From: Candidatus Delongbacteria bacterium
Lineage (GTDB): Bacteria; Delongbacteria; UBA4055
Assembly (NCBI GenBank): GCA_027858795.1
Contig: JAQICF010000135.1
Coordinates: 61,752 to 125,751 of the forward strand
Length of the DNA: 64,000 nucleotides
Direction of reading: 5' to 3'
The notes below the pieces were generated by a model that saw only the letters and a list, made by a program, of their open reading frames with translations, searched no databases and was not told the DNA's origin. Positions 7,844-17,313 of this stretch are shown in pieces; the first letter of the stretch is position 1, and every line of letters starts with the position of its first letter. Both the position numbers and the translations under genes were made by a program.

Positions 7844-9796
7844 TCAAACTTCAAATTGCTTTATCAATTTTTTAAACTTGAAAACCGGAGAGAATTCTGT
7901 AGTCGTCTGCAATATCCTTCCTAAAAAACCATCTATGATTTTTTTATCTTCTACGATCCCTTTCTGATTCAAAATCAATAATGATTCTATTACAGCTTGC
8001 CTTACCTTGTTATTCGTATTAAAAAACAAGTCTGAAAAATCTTCAAATTTATCAATATCATTTATGAACTTTGTATATGCTGCAACTGCATTTATCACAA
8101 TAAGAAAATTCTTGTGTTTTAAAAGCATTTTTACTTCAGCAACAACTTTTTCGTTTGATCGTAGTTCCTTAGAGAAATAAATTACATTTAAAAGACCTTC
8201 AGATACTGTTTCAAAGTATTTATCATTCAACGAGCTTAATATGTCCTTTTCAACAGTTTCACTGAATCTTCCTATCTTCCTGTAAGCAGTCATGATATTT
8301 CTTCTAATGAAGTTGACCTGCTGATATTCTCCACCAAAAAATCTCTGTAAGAATGATACTTTCCTAGTATCATTAAACAATTTACTCAAGAAAGGTATCT
8401 TCTCTTCAGCATAGGTTAGTCCAGAAAGCTTTACTGCATAATTCCTAACTTGCCACGCATCATAGTTAAAATAATGACTGGTTCTATATCGGAGATAATC
8501 TAGGTACTTATTACTAATCACTTCTTCCTTACTCATCTTAGACAGAATATTTATCAGTTGAGGTGCTCTAAAATTAGCATAAGGGTTTTTTTCAATTATT
8601 TCTTCAGCAACATATTCTTTTTTATTCGTATTGTTTAATATTTCTTCAATAAATTGGTATATCTTCTCTGTTCCTGAGTCTTTTATATAATTCTTTGCAT
8701 TTTTTTCAAGTTCTGCAATTCTATCTTTATCATTATATAATTCTATTATTTTTTCGCTGAGTTTCTTTCCACTCACCATTACTGCAAACTCTTCATTATC
8801 TATTATTATATCTTCATAAATAACTTCAGCAGCCCCTGCATCTTTAATATCCTCAGCATTTATAACTTGATGATCTCCAGATAAGTTAGCTTTAGGGATT
8901 ATCAACGATACTCTACCACAAACAGCGATCTCATTGATCGTACCACCACCTCTTGTAATTATCAGGTCTGAAGCTAAATAATAGTCTTTAATATTCTCTG
9001 CATAATCCATTCTGCTGTAGAATTTAAAATCCTCTTGATCTATTGAGTTGTATCCGAACCTGCGAATTGTATCAAGAACACCATTGTATGCTACTGTTCC
9101 TTTTCCTGTTACATGAATTATCTTCAGTTTTGAAAGGTCTTTCAAGTATCTAAGACTATCAACGATACTTCGGTTTATCGTTCTTGCTCCCTGAGAACCT
9201 CCTACAACAAACACTACAAACAGATCCTTGTCAATTCCAAGGTTCTTTCTCGATTCTTCTCTCGTTCCATGCTTAAATTCATCTCTAACTGGATAACCAA
9301 CATATTTACCGTTGTTTTTAAAGTACTCAAGACATGATTTGTATGACAAACCTACGCCGTCACACATAGGTCCGGCTTTACGGATCATTTTGCCCGGTTC
9401 GGCATTCGCTTCATGAAGAAATAATTTAGCTTTTGATAATTTGAGTTTTCGTAATAATCTTCCAGCAAATATTGGAGAAGCAGAAACAAATCCACCCGTT
9501 CCAATTATTATATTAGGTCTAAAAAGGACTATATGAATGCAACTTTTAAAAATTCCAAAAAATAATGAAATAACAAATAATAGAAATTTTAAACTGAATT
9601 TTGATCCGGGCAATCCAGTAGCAGGGATAAATTTAATCTTGTACCCTTTAGCAGGTACTATTTTAGCTTCAATTCTACCGTGAGTACCTATGTACAGGAA
9701 TTTTGCATCTTTGTCTTTCGTTTTTATGTAATTTGCAATGGCTAAAGCAGGATATACATGTCCACCGGTTCCGCCACCTGTTAAAATATATTTCAT
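7844..9796 (-). CDS. murG: MurG (lipid II synthase) fused to a C-terminal HEAT-like helical domain
   Basis: 650 residues against about 360 for ordinary MurG. Residues 1 to about 370 are a full MurG: GGGTGGHVYPALAIA near the N-terminus, HEANAEPGKMIRKA, VVGGSQGARTIN, ITRGGGTINEIAVCGRVSLIIP, and a C-terminal helix. MurG transfers GlcNAc from UDP-GlcNAc to lipid I at the inner membrane face. Residues about 390-650 are an all-helical segment of repeated 30-40 residue helix pairs (YDAWQVRNYAVKLSG, NNKVRQAVIESLLILNQ) resembling HEAT repeats. It is not in a division/cell-wall cluster; neighbours are a small membrane protein and a GNAT protein, one base and then an overlap away. HEAT assignment is from pattern only. 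Confidence 0.88.
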   Translation of the reverse strand: MKYILTGGGTGGHVYPALAIANYIKTKDKDAKFLYIGTHGRIEAKIVPAKGYKIKFIPATGLPGSKFSLKFLLFVISLFFGIFKSCIHIVLFRPNIIIGTGGFVSASPIFAGRLLRKLKLSKAKLFLHEANAEPGKMIRKAGPMCDGVGLSYKSCLEYFKNNGKYVGYPVRDEFKHGTREESRKNLGIDKDLFVVFVVGGSQGARTINRSIVDSLRYLKDLSKLKIIHVTGKGTVAYNGVLDTIRRFGYNSIDQEDFKFYSRMDYAENIKDYYLASDLIITRGGGTINEIAVCGRVSLIIPKANLSGDHQVINAEDIKDAGAAEVIYEDIIIDNEEFAVMVSGKKLSEKIIELYNDKDRIAELEKNAKNYIKDSGTEKIYQFIEEILNNTNKKEYVAEEIIEKNPYANFRAPQLINILSKMSKEEVISNKYLDYLRYRTSHYFNYDAWQVRNYAVKLSGLTYAEEKIPFLSKLFNDTRKVSFLQRFFGGEYQQVNFIRRNIMTAYRKIGRFSETVEKDILSSLNDKYFETVSEGLLNVIYFSKELRSNEKVVAEVKMLLKHKNFLIVINAVAAYTKFINDIDKFEDFSDLFFNTNNKVRQAVIESLLILNQKGIVEDKKIIDGFLGRILQTTTEFSPVFKFKKLIKQFEV

Positions 9797-9797
9797 G

Positions 9798-10151
9798 TTA
9801 AGATTTTTCCTCTTTTTTCTTATAGAACATTCCCATTAGGAACAAAATAATACCTAATGCCCACATCGCGAACATTGAAGAACCTAACGGACTGGTAATT
9901 CCAATAACTGAAAAAATAAACCCAAGATTCAGATTAACCGTTTTTCTATCTTTTGAACTTTGAAGTATAAGTTTACCTTGTTTTATCATATTTAAAGCTA
10001 AAGAATAAATTCCTGCTGTCAAAATATACTGAATACCTTTGATATATGCCTGATCAAAAATTATCATAGCCAATCCTAATATTCCAAATAATATGGCTGA
10101 AATCAGTATTATTATTTTAAGTATTTTTGTTGAATCTTTTTTCTTATCCAT
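9798..10151 (-). CDS. Small multi-span membrane protein of unknown function
   Basis: 117 residues with about four hydrophobic segments (about 11-30, 37-55, 75-90, 93-109), a charged N-terminus (MDKKKDSTK) and a lysine/glutamate-rich C-terminus (KKKEEKS). No family is recognised. It lies one base from murG and overlaps the upstream GNAT gene by eight bases, so the three genes are very likely one transcript. Confidence 0.65.
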   Translation of the reverse strand: MDKKKDSTKILKIIILISAILFGILGLAMIIFDQAYIKGIQYILTAGIYSLALNMIKQGKLILQSSKDRKTVNLNLGFIFSVIGITSPLGSSMFAMWALGIILFLMGMFYKKKEEKS

Positions 10152-11034
10152 TCTTCCTCACTGGTTTATCAAATAATAAAAAATCATTTTCCGTTTCCCA
10201 ACTGATAAAACCAAATTGTTTAAAATTATCATGCCATTTTTTATCATACTTGGGGATTACCGAATTAATCTCAAATTTTTTGTTTTTATACGCTATTTGT
10301 TTTATCTTTTTTAATATCTCTAAGGCATAGTTTGGTGAACTAGAATAAAAGTAACCGATAAACAGATCAGTATCTTTTAAGAAATATAGGCATAATGCTT
10401 GAATGCCATTCTTATCCTTTATTACAAGACATCCATCTTTTTTTACAAATTCTTCATAAATTATTTCTTTTGTAAACGGTTTCACAACCCAGTTAACACA
10501 AATACCATTTTTAAAATACTTTGCAGGTCTTACTTTCTTGAAATGATTCCAAACTACCTCATTATCACTAAATTCTTCTGTCCTGTTACCTTTATATTTA
10601 GGCACAAATTTTAATTTTGGTAAAAACAAAGATTTATGATCTCGTTTTTCAATGATCCTGAAACCTATTTTTTGAAAAAGATTTATTGATTCGACATTAT
10701 AAATGTATGTCGAGAAACGAATTGTTCTGATATTTTTATTCTTTGATAATTTGCCTAGAAAATAATTTGTCAAAAAGATACCGACACCTTTCACATTACT
10801 CTTTAAATCTTTCCTAAGACCTTCTATCCACGCATCATGCTTTGAAACCATTGTAAGTTTTTCAAAACCAATGACCTTGCCTTTTTCATCAATAGCAGCA
10901 ATGAATTCCCCATCTTTATCATTTACCCACTTATCAAAAACTCTTGGAATGTAATCATCCCCATCCCAAATATCTTTAGTGATCTCTATTGCTCTTTTTT
11001 TATCTTTTAAAGTTAATTTGCGTACTTTTAACAT
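10144..11034 (-). CDS. GNAT-fold N-acetyltransferase with extra C-terminal domain
   Basis: 296 residues. I place the start at the ATG at 11032-11034 (MLKVRKLTLKDKKRAIEITK), where GNAT homology begins and GAGAG lies just upstream; an earlier in-frame ATG falls inside the palindrome at 11120-11146. The N-terminal half has beta1-alpha1 (RKLTLKDKKRAIEITKDIW), GEFIAAIDEKGKVIGFEKL and the acceptor region YNVESINLFQKIGFRIIEKR typical of GNAT. The DDYIPRVFDKWV segment recalls the NAT16/histidine-acetyltransferase-like branch. The C-terminal half is a second, less recognisable domain. Substrate unknown. It heads the run that ends in murG. Confidence 0.72.
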   Translation of the reverse strand: MLKVRKLTLKDKKRAIEITKDIWDGDDYIPRVFDKWVNDKDGEFIAAIDEKGKVIGFEKLTMVSKHDAWIEGLRKDLKSNVKGVGIFLTNYFLGKLSKNKNIRTIRFSTYIYNVESINLFQKIGFRIIEKRDHKSLFLPKLKFVPKYKGNRTEEFSDNEVVWNHFKKVRPAKYFKNGICVNWVVKPFTKEIIYEEFVKKDGCLVIKDKNGIQALCLYFLKDTDLFIGYFYSSSPNYALEILKKIKQIAYKNKKFEINSVIPKYDKKWHDNFKQFGFISWETENDFLLFDKPVRKNG

Positions 11035-11119
11035 TTTGCTCTCACTAAGGTTTAAATATTTATAAATATATGAAATCATTCTAAAATATTCTATATGTGT
11101 TTTCATTAAAAAATAAAAA

Positions 11120-11146
11120 AAGGAACGCATAATTTGCGTTCCTTAC
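11120..11146 (-). terminator. Palindrome acting as terminator of the DUF1015 gene
   Basis: Read on the minus strand, GTAAGGAACGCA (11146-11135) pairs with TGCGTTCCTT (11129-11120) and runs into a T-rich tract. It is both a member of the GGAACGCA palindrome family and a plausible intrinsic terminator for the minus-strand gene at 11180-12427. Confidence 0.7.
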
Positions 11147-11179
11147 CCTTCGAGAAATTTTGTGCATTTCGTGGTAGAA

Positions 11180-12427
11180 TTAATCTTCTAAAGAATGCAC
11201 CAATAATCCTGACCTTAATTTCGGTTCGAACCAAGTAGATTTAGGAGGCATAACCTTACCCGCATCAGCTATATTCATCAACTCTTCAATAGAAGTTGGA
11301 TGCATTGCAAACGCAACCTGGAATTTTTCACTATTAACAAGTCTTTCAAGCTCCTCAAGTCCTCTGATACCACCGATAAAATCAACATCATCACTTGTTC
11401 TAGGATCTGTAATACCGAAGAATGGATCTAGTATGTTATTCTGAAGAACTGCAATGTCCAATGAATTAACAGGATCACCTTTTACAATATACTCTTCTCT
11501 TATTGTAAGTTTATACCATTCATTTTTATAGTACATTCCAACTCTACTTTTACAGCAAGGCTTATATTTATCTGCACCTTTCTTTTCAACTTCGTAAACT
11601 TTTTCAATAGCTGAGAACATTTCTTCTTCTGTGTGTCCGTTCAAACTTTTAAGAACTCTATTGTAGTCCATTATCAAAAGCTGTTCATCAGGGAAAAGAA
11701 CTGAAAGAAAATAATTATACTCTTCGTTCCCCGTATGATTAGGATTAGCTTGTTTTCTTCTGTTAGCAACGATAGCAGCGGAAGCTGATCTGTGATGACC
11801 GTCAGCAACATATAAAAAGTTTAATTTTGCAAATTCAACGACAAGTTTGTCACTTAATTCATCATTTTCAATAGTCCATACAGTATGGCCGATACCATCA
11901 GTTGCTATGAAGTCATATACCGGAGCTTCCTTTACAGCTTCTGCAACTAGATCATCAATAGATTTCTGAGCTCTATAAGTTAAGAAAATAGGACCTGCGT
12001 TCACATTTGTTGTATCAACATGTTTAATTCTATCATTCTCTTTCACTTTTCTAGTGTGCTCATGCTTCTTTATCACATCATCGTCATAATCTTTAGCACT
12101 GCAGCATCCAACAATACCATACTGCTCTTTACCATTCATAGTCTGACGGTAGATATAAAGCATATCTTTATCATCTTTGATCAAAGTTCCTTCTGCAATA
12201 AATTTGTTGATATTATTTTTTGCAGTCTGATAAACTTCTTCAGAATAAAGATCGATACCAACAGGAAGATCTACTTCAGGCTTTACAACATGAAGGAATG
12301 AATATTCATTATCTTTAGTTAATTCTCTTGCTTCTTCACTGTTAAGAACATCGTAAGGAAAACTTGCAACTTTTTCTTCAAGTCCTTTCTTAGGCCTGAT
12401 AGCCTTGAATTTTCTTAGAACTGCCAT
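11180..12427 (-). CDS. DUF1015 family protein (HHR motif)
   Basis: 415 residues, the usual DUF1015 length. Diagnostic stretches: N-terminal FKAIRPKKGLEEKVASFPYDVLNSEEAR, KKHEHTRKVKENDRIKH, LYVADGHHRSASAA, and the C-terminal FAMHPTSIEELMNIADAGKVMPPKSTWFEPKLRSGLL. The family is conserved in many anaerobes; its function is not established to my knowledge. It stands alone with its own terminator at 11120-11146. ATG start at 12425-12427, followed upstream by the roughly 290-base spacer before the MacA-like gene. Immediately after the stop lies a TTTCGTGG / TTTTGTGC direct-repeat remnant (11159-11175). Confidence 0.88.
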   Translation of the reverse strand: MAVLRKFKAIRPKKGLEEKVASFPYDVLNSEEARELTKDNEYSFLHVVKPEVDLPVGIDLYSEEVYQTAKNNINKFIAEGTLIKDDKDMLYIYRQTMNGKEQYGIVGCCSAKDYDDDVIKKHEHTRKVKENDRIKHVDTTNVNAGPIFLTYRAQKSIDDLVAEAVKEAPVYDFIATDGIGHTVWTIENDELSDKLVVEFAKLNFLYVADGHHRSASAAIVANRRKQANPNHTGNEEYNYFLSVLFPDEQLLIMDYNRVLKSLNGHTEEEMFSAIEKVYEVEKKGADKYKPCCKSRVGMYYKNEWYKLTIREEYIVKGDPVNSLDIAVLQNNILDPFFGITDPRTSDDVDFIGGIRGLEELERLVNSEKFQVAFAMHPTSIEELMNIADAGKVMPPKSTWFEPKLRSGLLVHSLED

Positions 12428-12647
12428 GTCTCGCTCCGTTTTTATATTTTAATTAATATTATTTTAAGCAATGCAATATATTTTGAATTTTGGTGTTGGT
12501 CAAGAATATTTTTTAGAGGGAATAAATTAAAATAATTCAATTCCCACGCAACCTTTTTCATTTTATATAGTCTAATACATTGTTATCAATAAAAAGAAAT
12601 TTTTTCCTTATGAAAACAATCAATTACTACCTATATTTAATCTGTAC

Positions 12648-12668
12648 AGACGTAGTACCACTACGTCT
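12648..12668 (+). repeat. Dispersed palindrome AGACGTAGT / ACTACGTCT
   Basis: Perfect nine-base arms around ACC. It belongs to the family at 4500-4525 and lies in the 288-base spacer between divergent genes, about 48 bases before the adaptor ATG. I see nothing else in that spacer. Confidence 0.8.
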
Positions 12669-12715
12669 CGGTAAATCGAATTAAACAATAAAAAAAATAA
12701 AATTTCAGGATAAAA

Positions 12716-13984
12716 ATGAAAAACAAGAAAAAGAAATTCATCTGGTTGATAATAATTCTGATCATTGCAAGTATCGGCTATAAATTAGCTACTAAGAAAA
12801 AAGAAATTACAACTATTGAATCCGACGAAGTAAAGAAGAGAGTTATCGTTAAAACGATCTCGGCTTCAGGAATAGTTGAACCTATTAAAACTGTGAATAT
12901 ATCTTCAGAGATAGCTGCAAATATTAAAAGATTATTGGTCAAAGAAGGTGATCTTGTAAAAAAGGGTGATCTTCTTCTTGAACTGGATAGAAAAAATATT
13001 GAAGCAGAGGTTGAACAGCAGAAAGCAGGTTTAGCACAGCAGAAGTATAATTCTCAAATGGCAAATTCCAGACTAAAACAATCTGAATTAGACTATGATA
13101 ATAAAGTAAAACTAATGAATAGTAATTTTCTCTCTGAGACTGATTTTGAAAATGTTAAACTTAATCTCGATATTGCAAAAACAAGCTATGAATCATCCTT
13201 AGAAAGTATAAAGCTACAGGAAGCTTACCTTGAACAATCAAGGGATAGATTGAATAAAACTAACTTCTATGCTCCAATGGACGGACTTGTATCAAAGATA
13301 TACAAAGAAGAAGGTGAAATGGTTCTCGGCAGTCAGTTCAATACAGATGTTGTACTTGACCTTGTTGATGTGAAAGAACTACAAGTTAATATTGAGGTCG
13401 ATGAAAATGATGTGCCATTGATAGCTCTGCAAGACTCTGTGAAAGTAACTATTGATGCGCTTCCTGACACCGTTTTCAAAGGTATAGTTACTGAGATAGG
13501 AAACTCACCTGCATTCCTGGGTAACTCTGAAAGATCAGTTGCTTATAAAGTTATGGTCAAAATGCTTGCAAAAGATCCGGGTATAAAGCCTGGCATGACT
13601 TCTTATACAGAAATAATCACTGATGTCGTCACTGATGTTATCTCTATTCCTATTCAGGCTTTAGCACGAAGGAAATATTCAGAGTTGAATAATGATGATG
13701 ATGAAAATGAAGAAGTTGAAGAAGAAGAAATTGAAAAAGGTATAGTTTGGTCTAATGAAAGTGAATATGCTGATGTAGTATTTAAATTATTACCGAAAGG
13801 GTCTGATGATATTTATACTGTAGAGACTGCTCAGGTAAAAACAGGTATCGCAAACAACAGATTCATAGAAATTACTGAAGGACTTGAAGAAGGTGACCTG
13901 ATCGTAATTGGAAATTACAAGACCATAAGTAAAGTACTTAAAGATGAAATGGAAGTTAAAGATACAACTATTAAGGATAAATAA
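12716..13984 (+). CDS. MacA/HlyD-type periplasmic adaptor (RND-family membrane fusion protein)
   Basis: 422 residues. One N-terminal membrane segment (about 7-24, FIWLIIILIIASIGYKLA), then a biotinyl-lipoyl-like half motif (VEPIKTVNISSEIAANIKRLLVKEGDLVKKGDLLLELD), a coiled-coil hairpin (about 95-180), the second lipoyl half (YAPMDGLVSKIYKEEGEMV) and beta-barrel and membrane-proximal domains. An acidic loop (NNDDDENEEVEEEEIEKG, about 323-340) interrupts the membrane-proximal region and is unusual. It lies three bases before the ATPase gene and opens a tripartite MacAB-type exporter operon. No TolC-like outer-membrane partner is in this window. Confidence 0.9.
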   Translation: MKNKKKKFIWLIIILIIASIGYKLATKKKEITTIESDEVKKRVIVKTISASGIVEPIKTVNISSEIAANIKRLLVKEGDLVKKGDLLLELDRKNIEAEVEQQKAGLAQQKYNSQMANSRLKQSELDYDNKVKLMNSNFLSETDFENVKLNLDIAKTSYESSLESIKLQEAYLEQSRDRLNKTNFYAPMDGLVSKIYKEEGEMVLGSQFNTDVVLDLVDVKELQVNIEVDENDVPLIALQDSVKVTIDALPDTVFKGIVTEIGNSPAFLGNSERSVAYKVMVKMLAKDPGIKPGMTSYTEIITDVVTDVISIPIQALARRKYSELNNDDDENEEVEEEEIEKGIVWSNESEYADVVFKLLPKGSDDIYTVETAQVKTGIANNRFIEITEGLEEGDLIVIGNYKTISKVLKDEMEVKDTTIKDK

Positions 13985-13987
13985 CTC

Positions 13988-14692
13988 ATGGAAGAAAATT
14001 TAATAAAGATAGAAAATATCAGAAAGACCTATACTCCCGGTAAAGAAAAAATACATGCTTTGGACGGAGTATCTCTCAATATCAAAAAGGGGGAATATAT
14101 AGCTATTATGGGTGCTTCCGGATCAGGAAAATCCACACTAATGAATATAATCGGTTGTCTTGATGTTGCTACAAGCGGGAAATATTATTTGAATAAACAT
14201 AATGTTGAAAGCTTGAATGATAATGAACTGGCAACGATCAGAAATAAAGAGATCGGATTTGTATTTCAGACATTTAATTTATTAGCAAGATCTACAGCAC
14301 TGCACAATGTTGAATTACCTTTGATATACTCAAAAGTATCTTCTTCACAGAGAAAAGAAAGATCTATAGTTGCGTTGGAAAAAGTTGGCCTCGGTGACAG
14401 AATGATGCACAAACCAAATGAACTCTCAGGTGGTCAGAAACAGAGAGTTGCAGTAGCAAGAGCATTGATAAACGATCCTTCAATTATATTAGCGGATGAG
14501 CCTACCGGTAATCTCGATTCAAAAACGAGTATAGATATAATGAATCTTTTTAATGAACTTCACGAAGAAGGAAATACTATCATTGTTGTAACTCACGAAC
14601 CAGATATTGCAGAATTTGCGAAAAGAGTTATACATCTAAAAGACGGCAAGATAGAACACGACATCTTGAACGGCGTCCACCATTCGAATTGA
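13988..14692 (+). CDS. MacB/LolD-type ABC transporter ATPase
   Basis: 234 residues, full length. Walker [10 protein letters not shown] at 42-50, Q-loop in [20 protein letters not shown], signature [15 protein letters not shown], Walker [18 protein letters not shown]-loop VVTHEPD. The pattern [16 protein letters not shown] is that of the LolD/MacB/FtsE subfamily that drives mechanotransmission or lipoprotein/peptide export. It works with the two permeases downstream and the adaptor upstream. Its TGA stop lies in GAATTGACAATTG, a short direct-repeat motif seen in other spacers here. Confidence 0.93.
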   Translation: MEENLIKIENIRKTYTPGKEKIHALDGVSLNIKKGEYIAIMGASGSGKSTLMNIIGCLDVATSGKYYLNKHNVESLNDNELATIRNKEIGFVFQTFNLLARSTALHNVELPLIYSKVSSSQRKERSIVALEKVGLGDRMMHKPNELSGGQKQRVAVARALINDPSIILADEPTGNLDSKTSIDIMNLFNELHEEGNTIIVVTHEPDIAEFAKRVIHLKDGKIEHDILNGVHHSN

Positions 14693-14711
14693 CAATTGAA
14701 ATTAAAAGATC

Positions 14712-14777
14712 GTCACCCTGAATTTATTTCAGGGTCTAAATGATTTAAGGAAGATCCTGAAATAAATTCAGGATGAC
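14712..14777 (+). repeat. 66-base inverted repeat, GTCA..CTGA family
   Basis: Left arm GTCACCCTGAATTTATTTCA (14712-14731, continuing GGGTCT) pairs with the right arm ending GGATGAC at 14777, two mismatches over 26 bases. Each arm is itself a small hairpin. It lies between the ATPase and permease genes, within the operon. Relatives at 30514-30587 and 43056-43118. Confidence 0.88.
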
Positions 14778-14822
14778 AAGGTGAACAATGGGTTTTAACA
14801 CCTTGAACTACAAGGAAAACAA

Positions 14823-16043
14823 ATGTACTACATCTGGGAATCCATTAAAATATCCCTCACAATAATCAAAGAAAACAAACTCCGGTCTTTTCTTACTCTT
14901 CTCGGTATTATGATCGGAGTAACTACAATAATTTTCGTCCATTCTGTACTTGTAGGAACAGAGAAGTATATTGTTCAAGAACTTTCATCAATGGGTTCGA
15001 ACACTCTTCATATTTCGAAATATTCATGGATAGGAGAGAATTGGAGGGCAGAAAGAAAAAGAAAACCTTTAACTATAGAAAATGCAGATTTTATCAGAGA
15101 TAATTCCCCTATGGTAGAATATGTCTCCCCTATCATTTATTCCTGGAGTCATGTCAAATTCGGATCAAATACCTTAACCTATATTTCTTTGATCGGATCC
15201 ACTGAAGCCTATGAATATACTTCTGATTCCGAGCCCGGATCCGGACGTTTTTTCAATGCGGGGGAAGTTGAAAGGAAATCGAATGTTGTGATACTTGGAA
15301 GTCAGGTAGCTGATATATTATTTGAGAATATGGAACCAGTAGGCCAATATGTTAAGTTGAACGGAAAAAAATTTTATGTCATTGGTGTTTTGGAGAAAAA
15401 AGGTGAAATGTTCGGAAACAACATGGATGAAAATGTCATTATCCCAATTTCAACATTGAAAAAATATTTTAATTACAGCAGAAGACACGGAATTGAAATA
15501 TCAGTAAAGACCAAAGATCCAACTAAGACAAATGAAACAATTGATAATATAACTTCACTACTCAGGGTTAACAGAGGTTTGAAACCTGATGAAGATAGCG
15601 ATTTCAGTATTAATGAAATAAGTCAGATCCTGGACTTTTTGAATAAGATCACAGGTTCACTGCAAATTTTACTATTTGTCATAGGTTCTCTGTCATTACT
15701 TGTAGGTGGAATAGGCATTATGAATATCATGCTGGTTTCAGTTACTCAGAGAACAAAAGAGATCGGTACAAGAAAAGCTCTCGGTGCAACTAAGAGACTC
15801 ATCCTTGCTCAATTCATCATTGAATCAATCATTCTTTGCTCTTTCGGAGGTTTCATGGGTATTATTGCTGGTTTCTCGGTTGCTGCACTTATAAGTAGTT
15901 TCACTCCATTACCATATAGTATTTCACTGGTTTCAATGATGATAGGAGTAGGCTTCTCAACACTTGTTGGCGTCGTTTTCGGTTATTATCCTGCAAATAA
16001 AGCTGCTAAACTTAATCCTATAAATGCTCTTAGGTACGAATAA
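14823..16043 (+). CDS. MacB-type ABC permease 1
   Basis: 406 residues. Topology of FtsX/MacB permeases: one N-terminal span (SFLTLLGIMIGVTTIIFVHSVLVG, about 24-47), a large MacB_PCD periplasmic domain (about 50-270), then three spans with the conserved IGIMNIMLVSVTQRTKEIGTRKALGA loop (about 298-323) and the C-terminal VFGYYPANKAAKLNPINALRYE. It is one of two tandem permeases that likely form a heterodimer with the upstream ATPase. Its stop shares a base with the next ATG (TAATG). Confidence 0.93.
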   Translation: MYYIWESIKISLTIIKENKLRSFLTLLGIMIGVTTIIFVHSVLVGTEKYIVQELSSMGSNTLHISKYSWIGENWRAERKRKPLTIENADFIRDNSPMVEYVSPIIYSWSHVKFGSNTLTYISLIGSTEAYEYTSDSEPGSGRFFNAGEVERKSNVVILGSQVADILFENMEPVGQYVKLNGKKFYVIGVLEKKGEMFGNNMDENVIIPISTLKKYFNYSRRHGIEISVKTKDPTKTNETIDNITSLLRVNRGLKPDEDSDFSINEISQILDFLNKITGSLQILLFVIGSLSLLVGGIGIMNIMLVSVTQRTKEIGTRKALGATKRLILAQFIIESIILCSFGGFMGIIAGFSVAALISSFTPLPYSISLVSMMIGVGFSTLVGVVFGYYPANKAAKLNPINALRYE

Positions 16044-17263
16044 TGATTTTTGATCTTCTGAAAATAGCTATATCATCTATCTTTAAGAACAAAATGCGTT
16101 CCTTTTTAACTATGCTTGGAATTATCATTGGTATTATGGTTATAATCCTGATGCAGGCTGCTATTGAAGGATTCAGAAGCGAAATGCAGAAAGAGATAAA
16201 TAAACTCGGTGCTGCAAGTTTCTTTATTACGAAAGAACCTGCAATGGGTGGTAATCACGACTGGAAAAAATACTGGAAAAGACCGAACATTACTCTAGAT
16301 TATGCCGAAAAAATTGAAAATTCATGTAATAGCGTTGAGATCGTTATTCCACTGCTTAGAAAATGGGGGCAGGAAGTAAAATTCGGGAATAAGAAAACCG
16401 AGCAAAAAGTCGAAGTTAACGGTGCGACAGATAATTGGCTTCAACTTTCCGGATTTGATATAGAGTCCGGTCGATATTTTACAGGTACTGAGCTGAATGA
16501 GGGTATAGAAAATATTATAATTGGAAAAAGTGTTAAGAATAAACTTTTCGAATTTATTGATCCGATCGATCAATATGTGTTTATAAGAGGATTAAGATTT
16601 AAAGTCATCGGTGTTTTCTCAGAAAAAGGTAAAAGTTTCGGTCATGATCAGGATAACTTTGTAGCTGTTTCTGCTCATCATTTTCAGAGAATGTTCGGCA
16701 AGGACAGGAATATAGATTTACTGGTCGCTGCAAAGGATCAGACTATTCTTTCCAGAGCTGTGGATGAAACCATTGTTGCTTTAAGAAGGATGAGAAATTT
16801 AAGGTCAGATGATGAAAATGATTTTGAGATAACTACTAAAGATGAGATAGCTACTAAGATGAATAACATTATTGCTATTATCTATCTTGCAGCTTTGTCT
16901 ATTGGTGGAATGTCTCTGGTAGTCGGCAGTATCGGCATTATGAATATTATGCTTGTTTCTATAACTGAAAGAACTAAGGAGATCGGTCTTAGAAGATCAG
17001 TCGGTGCTAATAAAAATAATATTATGGTTCAATTTTTAATAGAAGCAGTAATCTTGAGTTTCTTCGGAGGGTCGATAGGAATCGGATTAGGTGTAGGAAT
17101 AGCTAAACTTGTATCCACTTTCTCAAAGATATCCACTGTTGCTCCTATGTGGACGATCATTACTGCATTCACAGTATCTGTTCTGATCGGATTAGTTGCA
17201 GGAATCTATCCTGCCATGAAAGCAGGTAAGTTGAATCCGATCGATGCGTTGAGGCAGGAGTAA
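16043..17263 (+). CDS. MacB-type ABC permease 2
   Basis: 406 residues, the same length and architecture as its neighbour and clearly a paralogue: N-terminal MRSFLTMLGIIIGIMVIILMQA, MacB_PCD periplasmic domain, IGIMNIMLVSITERTKEIGLRRSVGA, and GIYPAMKAGKLNPIDALRQE at the end. Translationally coupled to permease 1 by a one-base overlap. Two distinct permeases suggest a heterodimeric exporter for a peptide, lipid or drug; the substrate cannot be told from sequence. Confidence 0.93.
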   Translation: MIFDLLKIAISSIFKNKMRSFLTMLGIIIGIMVIILMQAAIEGFRSEMQKEINKLGAASFFITKEPAMGGNHDWKKYWKRPNITLDYAEKIENSCNSVEIVIPLLRKWGQEVKFGNKKTEQKVEVNGATDNWLQLSGFDIESGRYFTGTELNEGIENIIIGKSVKNKLFEFIDPIDQYVFIRGLRFKVIGVFSEKGKSFGHDQDNFVAVSAHHFQRMFGKDRNIDLLVAAKDQTILSRAVDETIVALRRMRNLRSDDENDFEITTKDEIATKMNNIIAIIYLAALSIGGMSLVVGSIGIMNIMLVSITERTKEIGLRRSVGANKNNIMVQFLIEAVILSFFGGSIGIGLGVGIAKLVSTFSKISTVAPMWTIITAFTVSVLIGLVAGIYPAMKAGKLNPIDALRQE

Positions 17264-17313
17264 CCCCGTTGATACGTTTGTTTTTTTAACCTCTATAATC
17301 TTTCCATTTGTGA

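Noticed and set aside
7625..7924. Plus-strand 99-codon frame crossing the transglutaminase end
   Set aside because: Overlaps the transglutaminase C-terminus, two palindromes and the murG 3' end; a shadow with no homology.
11035..11130. N-terminal extension of the GNAT protein
   Set aside because: Its ATG lies inside a repeat/terminator palindrome and the added residues do not resemble the GNAT fold.
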